Below are positions 25,047 to 33,842 of a DNA stretch of 64,000 nucleotides, piece by piece. The stretch's first letter is position 1, and the number at the start of each line of letters is the position of its first letter. The notes beneath the pieces were generated by a model. It did not search any database. It was not told where the DNA came from and saw nothing but the letters and a program-made list of their open reading frames with translations. The DNA lies in contig CP176050.1 of the NCBI GenBank assembly GCA_046199005.1, positions 3,162,001 to 3,226,000 of the forward strand. Direction: 5' to 3'. Source of the DNA: Ascidiimonas sp046199005. GTDB lineage: Bacteria; Bacteroidota; Bacteroidia; Flavobacteriales; Flavobacteriaceae. Both the position numbers and the translations under genes were made by a program.

Positions 25047-25418
25047 ATGAGCGATAAAGAATTATTGGAGAAAGACGAGATATTCTCTAAGGTACTTAGA
25101 GCGGGCAGAAGAACATATTTCTTTGATGTGAGATCCACCAAAGCTGGCGATTATTATCTTACTATAACAGAAAGTAAGAAGTTTACGCATGATGATGGTT
25201 CGTTTCATTATAAAAAACACAAAATCTACCTTTACAAAGAAGACTTCCATTCATTCAAGGAAATTCTTGCGGAAATGACGGATTATGTCATCGATAATAA
25301 AGGAGAAGAAGTGATTTCTGAAAGACATCAAAAAGACTATAAAAAAGAAACGTTCGAAGATGTTTCGACTTCTGAAGAGACCGATAATTTTACCGACATC
25401 AATTTCGAAGACATATAG
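25047..25418 (+). CDS. PUR-alpha-like DUF3276 protein
   Basis: Protein of 123 aa, DUF3276, the bacterial Pur-alpha-like single-stranded nucleic-acid-binding family found in Bacteroidetes and spirochaetes. Typical sequence: KVLRAGRRTYFFDVRSTKAGDYYLTITESKK and FHYKKHKIYLYKEDFHSFKEIL. The acidic C-terminal tail is unstructured. I use ATG 25047, preceded by AGAAGG, rather than a TTG at 25005 that only adds leader-like residues. A strong terminator follows, so it is likely monocistronic. Confidence 0.93.
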   Translation: MSDKELLEKDEIFSKVLRAGRRTYFFDVRSTKAGDYYLTITESKKFTHDDGSFHYKKHKIYLYKEDFHSFKEILAEMTDYVIDNKGEEVISERHQKDYKKETFEDVSTSEETDNFTDINFEDI

Positions 25419-25442
25419 ATCATCTTTTACTTTTATCTAAAG

Positions 25443-25471
25443 AAACCGCTTTACTCTGAAGCGGTTTTTTT
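25443..25471 (+). terminator. Intrinsic terminator after DUF3276 gene
   Basis: Stem AAACCGCTT / AAGCGGTTT with a 7-base loop and a T run, 24 bp after the stop codon. Confidence 0.88.
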
Positions 25472-25509
25472 ATATTTACGAATCATCCAAAGTATCTAAA
25501 TACAGTGCT

Positions 25510-28026
25510 ATGAAAAGAATCTTACTCTTACTTCTCGTGTTAATTTCTTATGTCAACAATGCCCAGGAGGCACCTTCTTTGTCTTATTATCTGCCTCAGA
25601 AAATTTCGTATGATCAAAATATTCCGACGCCAGCATCAATTATCGGACATGAGGTAGGAGAATGGCACGTTACACATGATAAGTTAGTACAGTATATGCA
25701 TGAACTTGCAGATGCTTCAGATCGAATTACCCTAGAAAATCGAGGAGTTACGTTCGAAGGAAGACCTTTGTTGCTCTTGACGATCACCGCTCCTTCCAAT
25801 CATAAGAATATTGACCGTATTCGGGAAGCCCATTTGAATCTCACCGAAGGGCCTGCGCAAAATACAGACACCTCCACTATGCCAGCAATTCTTTATCAGG
25901 GTTTTTCTATACATGGAAATGAACCCAGCGGATCGAATGCCAGTATGCTGGTCGCTTACTATCTGGCAGCAGCTCAGGGTCCGGAAGTAGAGAATTTATT
26001 AGAGAATGTAGTCGTTCTTTTTGACCCTTCCTACAACCCTGATGGATTGCAACGCTTTGCCTATTGGGCAAACACGAATAAAGGCAAAAACCTTAACCCG
26101 GATAGTAACGATCGGGAATATCATGAAGTATGGCCTGGAGGGAGAACCAATCACTACTGGTTCGACATGAATCGAGATTGGCTGCCGGTACAGCTTCCGG
26201 AGAGTAGAGCGCGTATTAAATCGTTTCATAAATGGTTACCTAACGTGCTTACAGATCACCACGAAATGGGCACCAATTCTACCTTCTTTTTTCAACCGGG
26301 AGAACCTATGCGGGTGCATCCGTTAACACCGCCTAAAAATCAGGAGCTTACTGCAAAAATTGCGACCTACCATGTAAAAGCATTAGACAATATTGGTTCA
26401 TTATATTATTCCGGAGAGAATTTCGATGACTACTACTACGGAAAGGGATCTACGTTTCCAGATATTAATGGAGGAATTGGTATTCTTTTCGAACAAGGAA
26501 GCTCAAGAGGTCATATACAAGAAAGTGAGAATGGAATTCTTACTTTTCCATTCACTATAAGAAATCAATTTACAGCCGCTTTGTCAACATTAGAAGCCGT
26601 AAAATCGATGCGGAAAGAGCTTTTAGACTATCAACAAAGCTTTTTTACCCGTCAAAAGAAAAATACTAAAACGAATGCCTATGTATTTGGTGATGAAAAA
26701 GATGCGGCAAAAACCTATCATCTTGCGGAGATTCTCAGAAGGCATCGTATCAAGATACATCCCGTAAAAAATGATTTCAAACTTAACGGAAAAAATTATA
26801 AGAAAGGGTACAGTTACATTGTTCCCGCCAACCAGAAAAACAGTACCATCATAGAAGCTATGTTCGAAAAAAGGACCACTTTTAAAGACAGTATTTTTTA
26901 TGATATTTCAGCATGGACCTTCCCGCTGGCTTTCAATCTGGATTATGCTTCGCTTACAAAATTAGATCGAGCGGCTCCACAGCCTGAAGAACCTTCACTA
27001 AAAAACGGAATGGTCACGGCAAAAAGCAACTACGCATATCTTTTTGAATGGCATGAGTATTACACTCCTAAAGCCCTTTATGCTTTACTTAAAAAAGGGA
27101 TACGCGTAAAAGTAGGTCCTACACCGTTTACACTGAATTCAAAAAGTTATGATTACGGCACCATCATGATACCGGTTCAAAACCAGAAGTTGAGTCCGGA
27201 TGAACTATATGCGTACCTACAGGAAATAGCTGGTGAAAATTATTTAGTTATTGATGGCGTTTCTACCGGATTTACGCCGGAAGGTATCGATCTTGGGAGT
27301 AATGATTTTGATACCGTTAAACTCCCTAAAGTCGCCTTACTCACTGGTGATGGCATTACTTCTTATGACGCAGGTGAGATCTGGCACCTTTTTGACCAGC
27401 GATATGATATTCCACTCACAAAATTAGATCTTTCCTTTTTTGCAAGAGCAGATCTTAAATCATATACGCATATTGTATTGCCAAATGCTACAAGTACTGC
27501 ACTATCCGGAAGCGATAAAGAAAAACTTAAAAAATGGATCAAAAATGGCGGCTCTCTGATCGCCTTTCGAAATAGTCTTACCTGGTTAAATAATGACGAT
27601 TTCTTTAATGCATCTTTCAAAAAGAACGAATTGAAGGCAAAAGATATCCGGTTCGAGCAGCGACGTGATTTTCGTGGAGCTCAGGTAACCGGAGGTGCGA
27701 TCTTTGAAGCAAAATTAGATCGTTCCCACCCGATTGCTTTTGGTTACAAAAACGATAAAATCGCTCTTTTCAGAAATACCAATGTATATCTGGAACCTAA
27801 TGAACAGAGCTATCTCAATCCTTTGAAACACACCGATGACCCTTTGTTAAGCGGTTATATTAGTGAAGAGAATCTGGAATTATTGAAAAACTCTGTACCT
27901 TTTCAGCATTACACACTTGGAGAAGGAAGTATAAGTGCGTTTACAGATAACACTAATTTTAGAGCGTTCTGGTATGGGACCAATAAATTACTGATGAATG
28001 CGATCTTTTTTTCAGATCTGATGTAA
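25510..28026 (+). CDS. Secreted M14 zinc carboxypeptidase
   Basis: Exported metallopeptidase of 838 aa with a Sec signal peptide (residues 1-18). The M14 domain covers about residues 50-370. Zn ligands His135 and Glu138 lie in GFSIHGNEPSGS, the third His in VLTDHHEMGTNS, with the catalytic Glu probably in GILFEQGSSRG. The C-terminal half (about 380-838) includes a segment beginning KVALLTGDGITSYDAGEIW and continuing to GGSLIAF, which resembles the class I glutamine-amidotransferase-like fold seen in related Bacteroidetes peptidases. It probably trims peptides in the periplasm or outside the cell. Monocistronic. Confidence 0.92.
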   Translation: MKRILLLLLVLISYVNNAQEAPSLSYYLPQKISYDQNIPTPASIIGHEVGEWHVTHDKLVQYMHELADASDRITLENRGVTFEGRPLLLLTITAPSNHKNIDRIREAHLNLTEGPAQNTDTSTMPAILYQGFSIHGNEPSGSNASMLVAYYLAAAQGPEVENLLENVVVLFDPSYNPDGLQRFAYWANTNKGKNLNPDSNDREYHEVWPGGRTNHYWFDMNRDWLPVQLPESRARIKSFHKWLPNVLTDHHEMGTNSTFFFQPGEPMRVHPLTPPKNQELTAKIATYHVKALDNIGSLYYSGENFDDYYYGKGSTFPDINGGIGILFEQGSSRGHIQESENGILTFPFTIRNQFTAALSTLEAVKSMRKELLDYQQSFFTRQKKNTKTNAYVFGDEKDAAKTYHLAEILRRHRIKIHPVKNDFKLNGKNYKKGYSYIVPANQKNSTIIEAMFEKRTTFKDSIFYDISAWTFPLAFNLDYASLTKLDRAAPQPEEPSLKNGMVTAKSNYAYLFEWHEYYTPKALYALLKKGIRVKVGPTPFTLNSKSYDYGTIMIPVQNQKLSPDELYAYLQEIAGENYLVIDGVSTGFTPEGIDLGSNDFDTVKLPKVALLTGDGITSYDAGEIWHLFDQRYDIPLTKLDLSFFARADLKSYTHIVLPNATSTALSGSDKEKLKKWIKNGGSLIAFRNSLTWLNNDDFFNASFKKNELKAKDIRFEQRRDFRGAQVTGGAIFEAKLDRSHPIAFGYKNDKIALFRNTNVYLEPNEQSYLNPLKHTDDPLLSGYISEENLELLKNSVPFQHYTLGEGSISAFTDNTNFRAFWYGTNKLLMNAIFFSDLM

Positions 28027-28084
28027 AACAATACGTTCTTCATACAGATTTAAGACTATTCTAAGGAGGTTCGATCTTTTACAG

Positions 28085-29032
28085 CTAGAAAAGGTGGCTT
28101 ACTTCTTTTTTGGCATTTTGATATTCGGAAATGATATCGGTAACGATCCCTTGAACTGGTTTGATATCTTGAATAAGGCCTGAAATCTGACCAATTTCAA
28201 GCTCTCCTTCTTCGAGATCTCCTTCAAACATTCCGCGCTTGGCGCGTGCTCTGCCTAATAGCCGCTTTAATTCTTCTTTTGAAGGCGCTTTGTCATACAA
28301 TGCTTCAACATCCCTATAGAATTTATTCTTTAACAATCGTACCGGTGCAAGTTCCTTTAAGGTAAGTACTGTATCTCCTTCTTTTGCCTTTACCACCTCA
28401 TTTTTAAAAGCCTGGTGTGAAGAGGCTTCTTCGCTGGCAACAAACCTACTGCCTATTTGAACGGCGTCGGCTCCAAGAATCATAGCGGCAAGCATCCCTT
28501 TTCCAGTAGCAATACCTCCAGCTGCGATAAGTGGTATCTCTATTTGTTCTTTTACCATGGGAATAAGCGTAAAAGTTGTTGTTTCTTCTCTCCCATTATG
28601 TCCTCCAGCTTCAAAACCTTCTGCGACTACCGCATCCACTCCGGCATCTTGAGCTTTTAACGCAAACTTCACGCTGCTTACAACATGTACAACCGTAATG
28701 CCATGTTGTTTAAGAAAAGGGGTCCATGTTTTTGGATTACCCGCAGAGGTAAAAACTACTTTCACTCCCTCTTCGACAATAATATTCATGTGTTTTTCTA
28801 TATCGGGATAGAGCATCGGTACATTTACCCCAAAAGGTTTATCCGTAGCCTTTTTACATTTCTGAATATGTTCTCTAAGCACCTCAGGATACATAGAGCC
28901 AGCGCCGAGCAATCCCAATGCCCCAGCATTGGCAGCAGCCGAAGCAAGTCTCCAGCCACTCGCCCAAATCATTCCGGCCTGAATTATAGGATATTCAATA
29001 TCAAAAAGCGTGGTGATCCTGTTTCTAGACAT
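28085..29032 (-). CDS. Nitronate monooxygenase family protein
   Basis: FMN-dependent TIM-barrel enzyme of 315 aa, NMO/2-nitropropane dioxygenase family. Landmarks are IQAGMIWASGWRLASAAANAGALGLLGAG at the N-terminus, AEGFEAGGHNGRE with the likely catalytic His, and IAAGGIATGKGMLAAMILGADAVQIGSRF for phosphate binding. The true substrate may be a nitronate or an unsaturated acid, as families overlap. It starts 32 bp after the mnmA stop and probably shares its transcript. Confidence 0.92.
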   Translation of the reverse strand: MSRNRITTLFDIEYPIIQAGMIWASGWRLASAAANAGALGLLGAGSMYPEVLREHIQKCKKATDKPFGVNVPMLYPDIEKHMNIIVEEGVKVVFTSAGNPKTWTPFLKQHGITVVHVVSSVKFALKAQDAGVDAVVAEGFEAGGHNGREETTTFTLIPMVKEQIEIPLIAAGGIATGKGMLAAMILGADAVQIGSRFVASEEASSHQAFKNEVVKAKEGDTVLTLKELAPVRLLKNKFYRDVEALYDKAPSKEELKRLLGRARAKRGMFEGDLEEGELEIGQISGLIQDIKPVQGIVTDIISEYQNAKKEVSHLF

Positions 29033-29064
29033 GAAAGTTAGATTAGTTACATTGGTTTAATTCA

Positions 29065-30252
29065 TTAAGAAATCACTCCAGACCCTATAAGTTCATCTTC
29101 CAAATACCAGGCGACAAATTGCCCTTCGGTCACGGCACTTTGGGGAACTTCAAAATCTACATAAACTCCTCCTTTTACCCCGTAAATTTTAGCTTTTTGC
29201 AAGGGCTGCCGATAACGAATTCTAGCCATCACCTCAAGAGAATCATCTGCAGCTACCGCTAGATCGGGTCGTACCCAGTGCAATTCATCCTCTTTAACAA
29301 AAAGAGTTCTCTTGTAAAGACCAGGATGGTTTTTTCCCTGACCAGTGTATATTATGTTGGATTCGACGTCTGTATCGATAACAAATAAAGGCTCTGGAGT
29401 TCCACCAACATTTAACCCTTTGCGTTGTCCCTTTGTAAAAAAATGAGCTCCCTGGTGCTTGCCTACAATTTTACCTTCCGAAGGCTTATATGACAATTTG
29501 GATGCAAAATAAGACAGTTCTTCTTTCTTATCTTTAAATGAAGGTTCAGCAGCCTGGTATAAGCTCAAATCTGCCGGCACCTCAACAATGTCGCCCTCAA
29601 TGGGTTTCAATTTCTGTTGTAAAAATTCAGGTAACCGAACTTTGCCTATGAAACAAAGTCCTTGAGAATCCTTCTTATCGGCTGTGATCAGGTTCTCTCT
29701 GGCTGCAATTTCTCTTACTTCTGGCTTTTGAAGCTCACCTATAGGAAATAAGGTTCTACTGAGTTGCTCCTGAGAAAGCTGACAAAGAAAATAGGATTGA
29801 TCTTTATTGGGGTCTTTACCTGCTAAAAGTCTGTAAACCGGTGCACCGTTTACCCTAATTTCATCCTTTCGGCAATAATGTCCTGTAGCCACATAATCTG
29901 CTCCCAGTTCTAAGGCAATCTTCATGAAAACATCAAATTTGATCTCACGATTACACAAAACATCGGGATTCGGGGTTCTTCCTCTTTCGTACTCCCCAAA
30001 CATATAATCTACGATGCGTTCTTTGTATTGCTCGCTGAGATCTACCGTTTGAAAGGGTATCCCTAATTTTTCTGCCACTATTAGCGCATCATTACTATCC
30101 TCAAGCCAAGGGCATTCGTTCGAAATGGTCACCGAATCATCATGCCAGTTCTTCATAAACAGCCCGATCACATCATAGCCCTGCTCCTTTAATAAATAAG
30201 CAGCAACACTAGAGTCTACACCCCCTGACAAACCCACAACTACCCTTTTCAT
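29065..30252 (-). CDS. mnmA: tRNA 2-thiouridine(34) synthase MnmA
   Basis: MnmA of 395 aa, the thiouridylase that makes s2U34 in tRNA-Lys, -Glu and -Gln with ATP and a persulfide carrier. The PP-loop is VGLSGGVDSSVAAYLL. The catalytic pair is the Cys in PDVLCNREIKF and the Cys in SQGLCFIGKV, and GHYCR and KDQSYFL are conserved. Slightly longer than the E. coli enzyme because of an insertion around residues 215-245, common in this phylum. A TAAATTTG element lies at 30272-30279 on the minus strand. Confidence 0.96.
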   Translation of the reverse strand: MKRVVVGLSGGVDSSVAAYLLKEQGYDVIGLFMKNWHDDSVTISNECPWLEDSNDALIVAEKLGIPFQTVDLSEQYKERIVDYMFGEYERGRTPNPDVLCNREIKFDVFMKIALELGADYVATGHYCRKDEIRVNGAPVYRLLAGKDPNKDQSYFLCQLSQEQLSRTLFPIGELQKPEVREIAARENLITADKKDSQGLCFIGKVRLPEFLQQKLKPIEGDIVEVPADLSLYQAAEPSFKDKKEELSYFASKLSYKPSEGKIVGKHQGAHFFTKGQRKGLNVGGTPEPLFVIDTDVESNIIYTGQGKNHPGLYKRTLFVKEDELHWVRPDLAVAADDSLEVMARIRYRQPLQKAKIYGVKGGVYVDFEVPQSAVTEGQFVAWYLEDELIGSGVIS

Positions 30253-30271
30253 ATTTTTCTTATTTCGAATG

Positions 30272-30279
30272 CAAATTTA
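30272..30279 (-). promoter_or_regulatory. Candidate -7 element for mnmA
   Basis: Minus-strand TAAATTTG, a TAnnTTTG match 19 bp upstream of the mnmA start. Confidence 0.42.
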
Positions 30280-30299
30280 CAAAATTATACGTCTATGAC

Positions 30300-30551
30300 G
30301 ATGGTCGTCCAGATCCTGAATGCACTTTCAGGAATTAGCAATTAATTCGTATTCTAAAATATTGCTATTTTGTTAAGCTCTATTTTTTTGTTTATGATTC
30401 TTAAATAATCCTAAAACAGAACTGGAGAACGATTTAACGTTGAATAATCGGGGAAAAATCGTTAAATAAGTCTTAAAAATCACGAAAATAAAGAACTGAA
30501 TTCTTTGCTTACAGAATCTTTAATATTTTTACATAAACTCAAAATATAACA
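30300..30551. other. AT-rich intergenic with inverted repeat
   Basis: Non-coding gap between the divergent mnmA and first FAS1 genes. No ORF or RNA gene is recognisable. It contains an exact 8-bp inverted repeat, ATTTAACG at 30432-30439 and CGTTAAAT at 30460-30467, separated by 20 bases, about 85-120 bp before the FAS1 start. This could be an operator or a transcript hairpin; no regulator is known. Confidence 0.5.
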
Positions 30552-31583
30552 ATGATGAAAAAAATCTTTCGACTAAGTGTAGGCTTCCTTGCAGCTTTCA
30601 CATTGATCACGTTCTCAAATAGTTGTAGTTCTGATGATGACGGACCTGTTACTTCTAATTTGACGATCACGCAAACGGTTGTCAATGAAACAAACTTATC
30701 TACACTTTCTCAAGCTTTAGAGCTCGCTGGTCTTAGTGCAGATCTCAACGGGACCTTATTCTTTACGCTACTTGCACCAGACGATGATGCATTTGCCCGA
30801 TTCTTTAATGAAAACGGATTCACTAATGGATTAAGTGATTTTGATACACCGGATGAAGTAGAACTTCTGAGAAATATTCTTCTTTATCATGTTTCTGAGG
30901 GTAGTGTACGCGCAGAAGGCTTCCTAAATGTAGGTGCTGCTTTCTTTAATACACTATCGCTAGATTCACCGAACGGTGCGCGTTTAAGTATGTTTTTCAA
31001 TACCATAGGTACTAATGACATTATACTTAACGGAGGGGAAGAAAACAATGGAGCCACGGTTACCAGAAACAACCTGGCTGCCAGTAATGGAACGATTCAT
31101 ATTATCGATGAAGTTATTTCATTACCCACTGTAACCAATCTTGCTGTGGCGAACATCGGTCTCACCTCTCTGGTAGAAGCATTAACAAGAGCTGATCAGC
31201 CGGACTTTGCGGGGATACTCGCTGGAACAACCGATAGCCCTTTTACAGTTTTTGCCCCCAGCAATGATGCCTTTACTACCTTGATAAATTCTAATAATGA
31301 ATGGAATGGACTTGAAGACATTCCGCAGGAATTGCTCACTAGTGTACTTCAACACCATGTGATTGCAGGCAATAATATCGCATCTTCGAATATTCAGGAT
31401 GGTCAGGTGTCACCAGCTACGCTTGAAGGAGATCCGCTTACATTTACGGTTTCTGGAAACACCATAACGATAGAAGACGGATCAGGAAATGGAAATATAG
31501 AGATTTTAGTAGCTAATATTCAGGCGACTAATGGGATCATTCATGTTGTTGAAAATGTACTCATCCCCAACACTGAAAACTGA
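30552..31583 (+). CDS. Fasciclin lipoprotein, two FAS1 domains
   Basis: Lipoprotein of 343 aa with signal peptide and lipobox before SCSSDDDG. Two fasciclin (FAS1) domains follow at about residues 37-187 and 190-343. Each has a TLFFTLLAPDDDAFARF or PFTVFAPSNDAFTTL box (H1), a YHV/HHV centre and a closing NGxIHxxxxVxxP box (H2). FAS1 domains mediate adhesion and extracellular-matrix binding; a surface adhesion role is inferred. The start could be either Met of the ATGATG. A strong terminator follows. It is the first of three consecutive FAS1 genes. Confidence 0.93.
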   Translation: MMKKIFRLSVGFLAAFTLITFSNSCSSDDDGPVTSNLTITQTVVNETNLSTLSQALELAGLSADLNGTLFFTLLAPDDDAFARFFNENGFTNGLSDFDTPDEVELLRNILLYHVSEGSVRAEGFLNVGAAFFNTLSLDSPNGARLSMFFNTIGTNDIILNGGEENNGATVTRNNLAASNGTIHIIDEVISLPTVTNLAVANIGLTSLVEALTRADQPDFAGILAGTTDSPFTVFAPSNDAFTTLINSNNEWNGLEDIPQELLTSVLQHHVIAGNNIASSNIQDGQVSPATLEGDPLTFTVSGNTITIEDGSGNGNIEILVANIQATNGIIHVVENVLIPNTEN

Positions 31584-31607
31584 TAACGAACAATATACGT
31601 TTAAATG

Positions 31608-31634
31608 AATCCTGCTTCCGGCAGGATTTTTTTT
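31608..31634 (+). terminator. Intrinsic terminator after first FAS1 gene
   Basis: Stem AATCCTGC / GCAGGATT with a short TTCCG loop and a run of eight T residues, 25 bp after the stop. Confidence 0.88.
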
Positions 31635-31651
31635 GTAAAAAATGTAAAAAT

Positions 31652-31704
31652 AAGGGTGTTTTTGTTAAACTTATATTAAAAAACATTAAACAAAAGCAAC
31701 CCTT
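31652..31704. promoter_or_regulatory. Long inverted repeat upstream of second FAS1 gene
   Basis: AAGGGTGTTTTTGTT at 31652-31666 pairs with AACAAAAGCAACCCTT at 31689-31704, with one indel and one mismatch around a 22-base AT-rich centre. It lies about 105-160 bp before the second FAS1 start. It could be an operator, a leader structure or a remnant of a mobile repeat. Confidence 0.5.
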
Positions 31705-31809
31705 TTAAATTGGTGGTATCTTCATAATGAACGACAGATTTAACTTTCAATTAGTTCAATTAATGAAAAATATCCTGTCTCATAAACTTTAATTTAAATC
31801 AAACTTGTA

Positions 31810-33717
31810 ATGAAACATTTTTTAAAAATTGCTAAAATTTTTACGATTGCGATGACATTTGTTGCCGCAGCATCTTGTAGTAATGATGATGACGGTGGTC
31901 CAAGGCCTTCATCTGAACTTAGTATAACTGAAAATGCAGTAGTGAATGGCAATCTTAATATTCTGGTAGAAGCATTGACCAGAACGAATCTTGCTGCTAC
32001 TCTAGACACTGGAGGGCCATTTACTGTATTTGCTCCTAACGATCAAGCGTTCACCAATCTTTTAAATGCTTTGGGTGCCAGCAGCCTTGATGACGTATCT
32101 AATGATCAGCTTACGGACATTTTGTTGAACCATGTGATTAATGGTGAAACTACAGCTGATGATCTTCGAGGACTTGGCGCCGGATATGTAACAACGCTGT
32201 CGACCGCATCACCTGATGATAATAATCTGAGTCTGTACTTTAACACAACGAGTGGTGTTGTGCTTAATGGTGGTGCAGCTAATGGCGGTGCTACGGTCTT
32301 AAATGCAGATATAGATGCAGAAAACGGAGTTATTCATATCGTAGATGCAGTGATCACCGTTCCTAATGTTGTGAATCAAGCGATTGCGAATCCTGATTTT
32401 TCAACCTTGGTAGCAGCACTCACTCGAGCTTCTTTCGGAACTAGATATACAGATCTTTTATCTAACACGAACAGCTTACCTTTTACAGTATTTGCTCCAA
32501 CTAATCAGGCATTTGCGAATTTGTTAACCTTTCTAGATGCAACTTCATTAGACGATATTGATGATGCGACACTTCAGACCGTTCTAGATTATCACGTAAT
32601 TCCTGGGGATAATATCAGAGAGGCTGATCTGGTTGACGGTGCTACCGAAACCACTTTTGAAGGCAGCAGTATCGAATTTGACCTTGACGGCGGTGCCAAA
32701 ATCATAGATGGTTCTGATATGGCAGCAGACATTGTCGCTACCAATGTACAAACAGAGAATGGCGTGATTCATGCGATAAACAAGGTATTATTACCAGAAA
32801 GCGTTTTTGATGCCGTAAACCCGACCATTGCTGGATTCGTAGCTATGAACGCAAACTATTCATCTTTACTCGCTGCACTGCAAAGAGCAGAATTAGCTGG
32901 CGTACTTGATGGAGACGACATTAATTATACCGTATTTGCTCCAGACAATGACGCGTTTGCAGCCTTTTTAGAAGCAAATAACTTTGCAAATCTTGAAGCA
33001 GTACCCGTACCCTTATTAACACAAGTATTATTGAATCACGTCATAGGATCAGAATTATTTGCGGGAGACCTGTCTACTTCGTACGCCAATACATTGGCCA
33101 CAAATGCCGATTCTGACAATTTAAGCATCTATGTAAATACAGAAAATGGCGTAGCGCTTAACGGAGGTTCAACTAACGGCGGTGCTTCTGTAGTAGATGG
33201 AGGTGCAGATATTGACGTGAGAAATGGTGTGATTCATGCAGTCGATGCAGTAATTGGTTTACCAACAGTGGTAACATTTGCAGTAGCAGACGCAACATTC
33301 TCTTCGCTGGTTGCAGCACTTACAAGGGATGATCAACCCGATTTTGTTAGTGTACTATCTGGCGAAACTGATGCTCCTTTTACTGTATTTGCACCTACCA
33401 ACACGGCATTTACAAATCTTATTAACGGGAATGCTGAATGGAATTCCCTAGCTGACGTTCCCGGAGGATTGTTAACATCCGTTTTACAACATCATGTAAT
33501 CCCGAATGGAAACATACGTGCCGAAGACATTACGGATGGTCTTGTTTCACCAGCTACTTTAGAAGGCGATACCTTAGAATTTGCAGTAGATGGTACCAAC
33601 GTAACCATCACTGATGGTGCTGGGAATGCAGGAATTGCTATTGAGGCAGTAAACGTACAAGCCTCAAATGGTGTAATACATGCCATTGGAGCCGTACTTA
33701 TTCCAGATACAAACTAG
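31810..33717 (+). CDS. Fasciclin lipoprotein, four FAS1 domains
   Basis: Lipoprotein of 635 aa; signal peptide ends at the lipobox in AAASCSNDDDGG. Four FAS1 domains follow at about residues 38-182, 185-330, 335-480 and 485-635. Their H2 boxes end NGVIHIVDAVITVP, NGVIHAINKVLLPE, NGVIHAVDAVIGLP and NGVIHAIGAVLIPD. Domains 1 and 3 share an LSxYxNTxxGVxLNGG segment, and 2 and 4 resemble each other, so the gene looks like a duplicated two-domain unit related to its neighbours. Probably a surface-exposed adhesin or matrix-binding protein. Confidence 0.94.
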   Translation: MKHFLKIAKIFTIAMTFVAAASCSNDDDGGPRPSSELSITENAVVNGNLNILVEALTRTNLAATLDTGGPFTVFAPNDQAFTNLLNALGASSLDDVSNDQLTDILLNHVINGETTADDLRGLGAGYVTTLSTASPDDNNLSLYFNTTSGVVLNGGAANGGATVLNADIDAENGVIHIVDAVITVPNVVNQAIANPDFSTLVAALTRASFGTRYTDLLSNTNSLPFTVFAPTNQAFANLLTFLDATSLDDIDDATLQTVLDYHVIPGDNIREADLVDGATETTFEGSSIEFDLDGGAKIIDGSDMAADIVATNVQTENGVIHAINKVLLPESVFDAVNPTIAGFVAMNANYSSLLAALQRAELAGVLDGDDINYTVFAPDNDAFAAFLEANNFANLEAVPVPLLTQVLLNHVIGSELFAGDLSTSYANTLATNADSDNLSIYVNTENGVALNGGSTNGGASVVDGGADIDVRNGVIHAVDAVIGLPTVVTFAVADATFSSLVAALTRDDQPDFVSVLSGETDAPFTVFAPTNTAFTNLINGNAEWNSLADVPGGLLTSVLQHHVIPNGNIRAEDITDGLVSPATLEGDTLEFAVDGTNVTITDGAGNAGIAIEAVNVQASNGVIHAIGAVLIPDTN

Positions 33718-33758
33718 TAAAAAAAGGAGAAAATTCTCCAAAATCTTACCATTCATAG

Positions 33759-33790
33759 AAAGTTCCGGCATTTGCTCGGAACTTTTTTTT
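33759..33790 (+). terminator. Intrinsic terminator after second FAS1 gene
   Basis: Stem AAAGTTCCG / CGGAACTTT with a 9-base loop and a run of eight T residues. The nominal upstream start of the third FAS1 frame (33789) falls inside its T run. Confidence 0.87.
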
Positions 33791-33842
33791 GTTTCTGTGT
33801 ATTCTACCTAGTTTGGCAACACCAAATTTTAACCTACTTATC

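Noticed and set aside
28061..28070. Strong Shine-Dalgarno-like AAGGAGGT
   Set aside because: No start codon follows at a usable distance and the gap is only 58 bp between convergent genes.
31810..33717. Regularly spaced similar segments that could be read as a repeat array
   Set aside because: They encode the conserved boxes of four FAS1 domains; spacing is about 450 bp and there are no CRISPR-like repeats.
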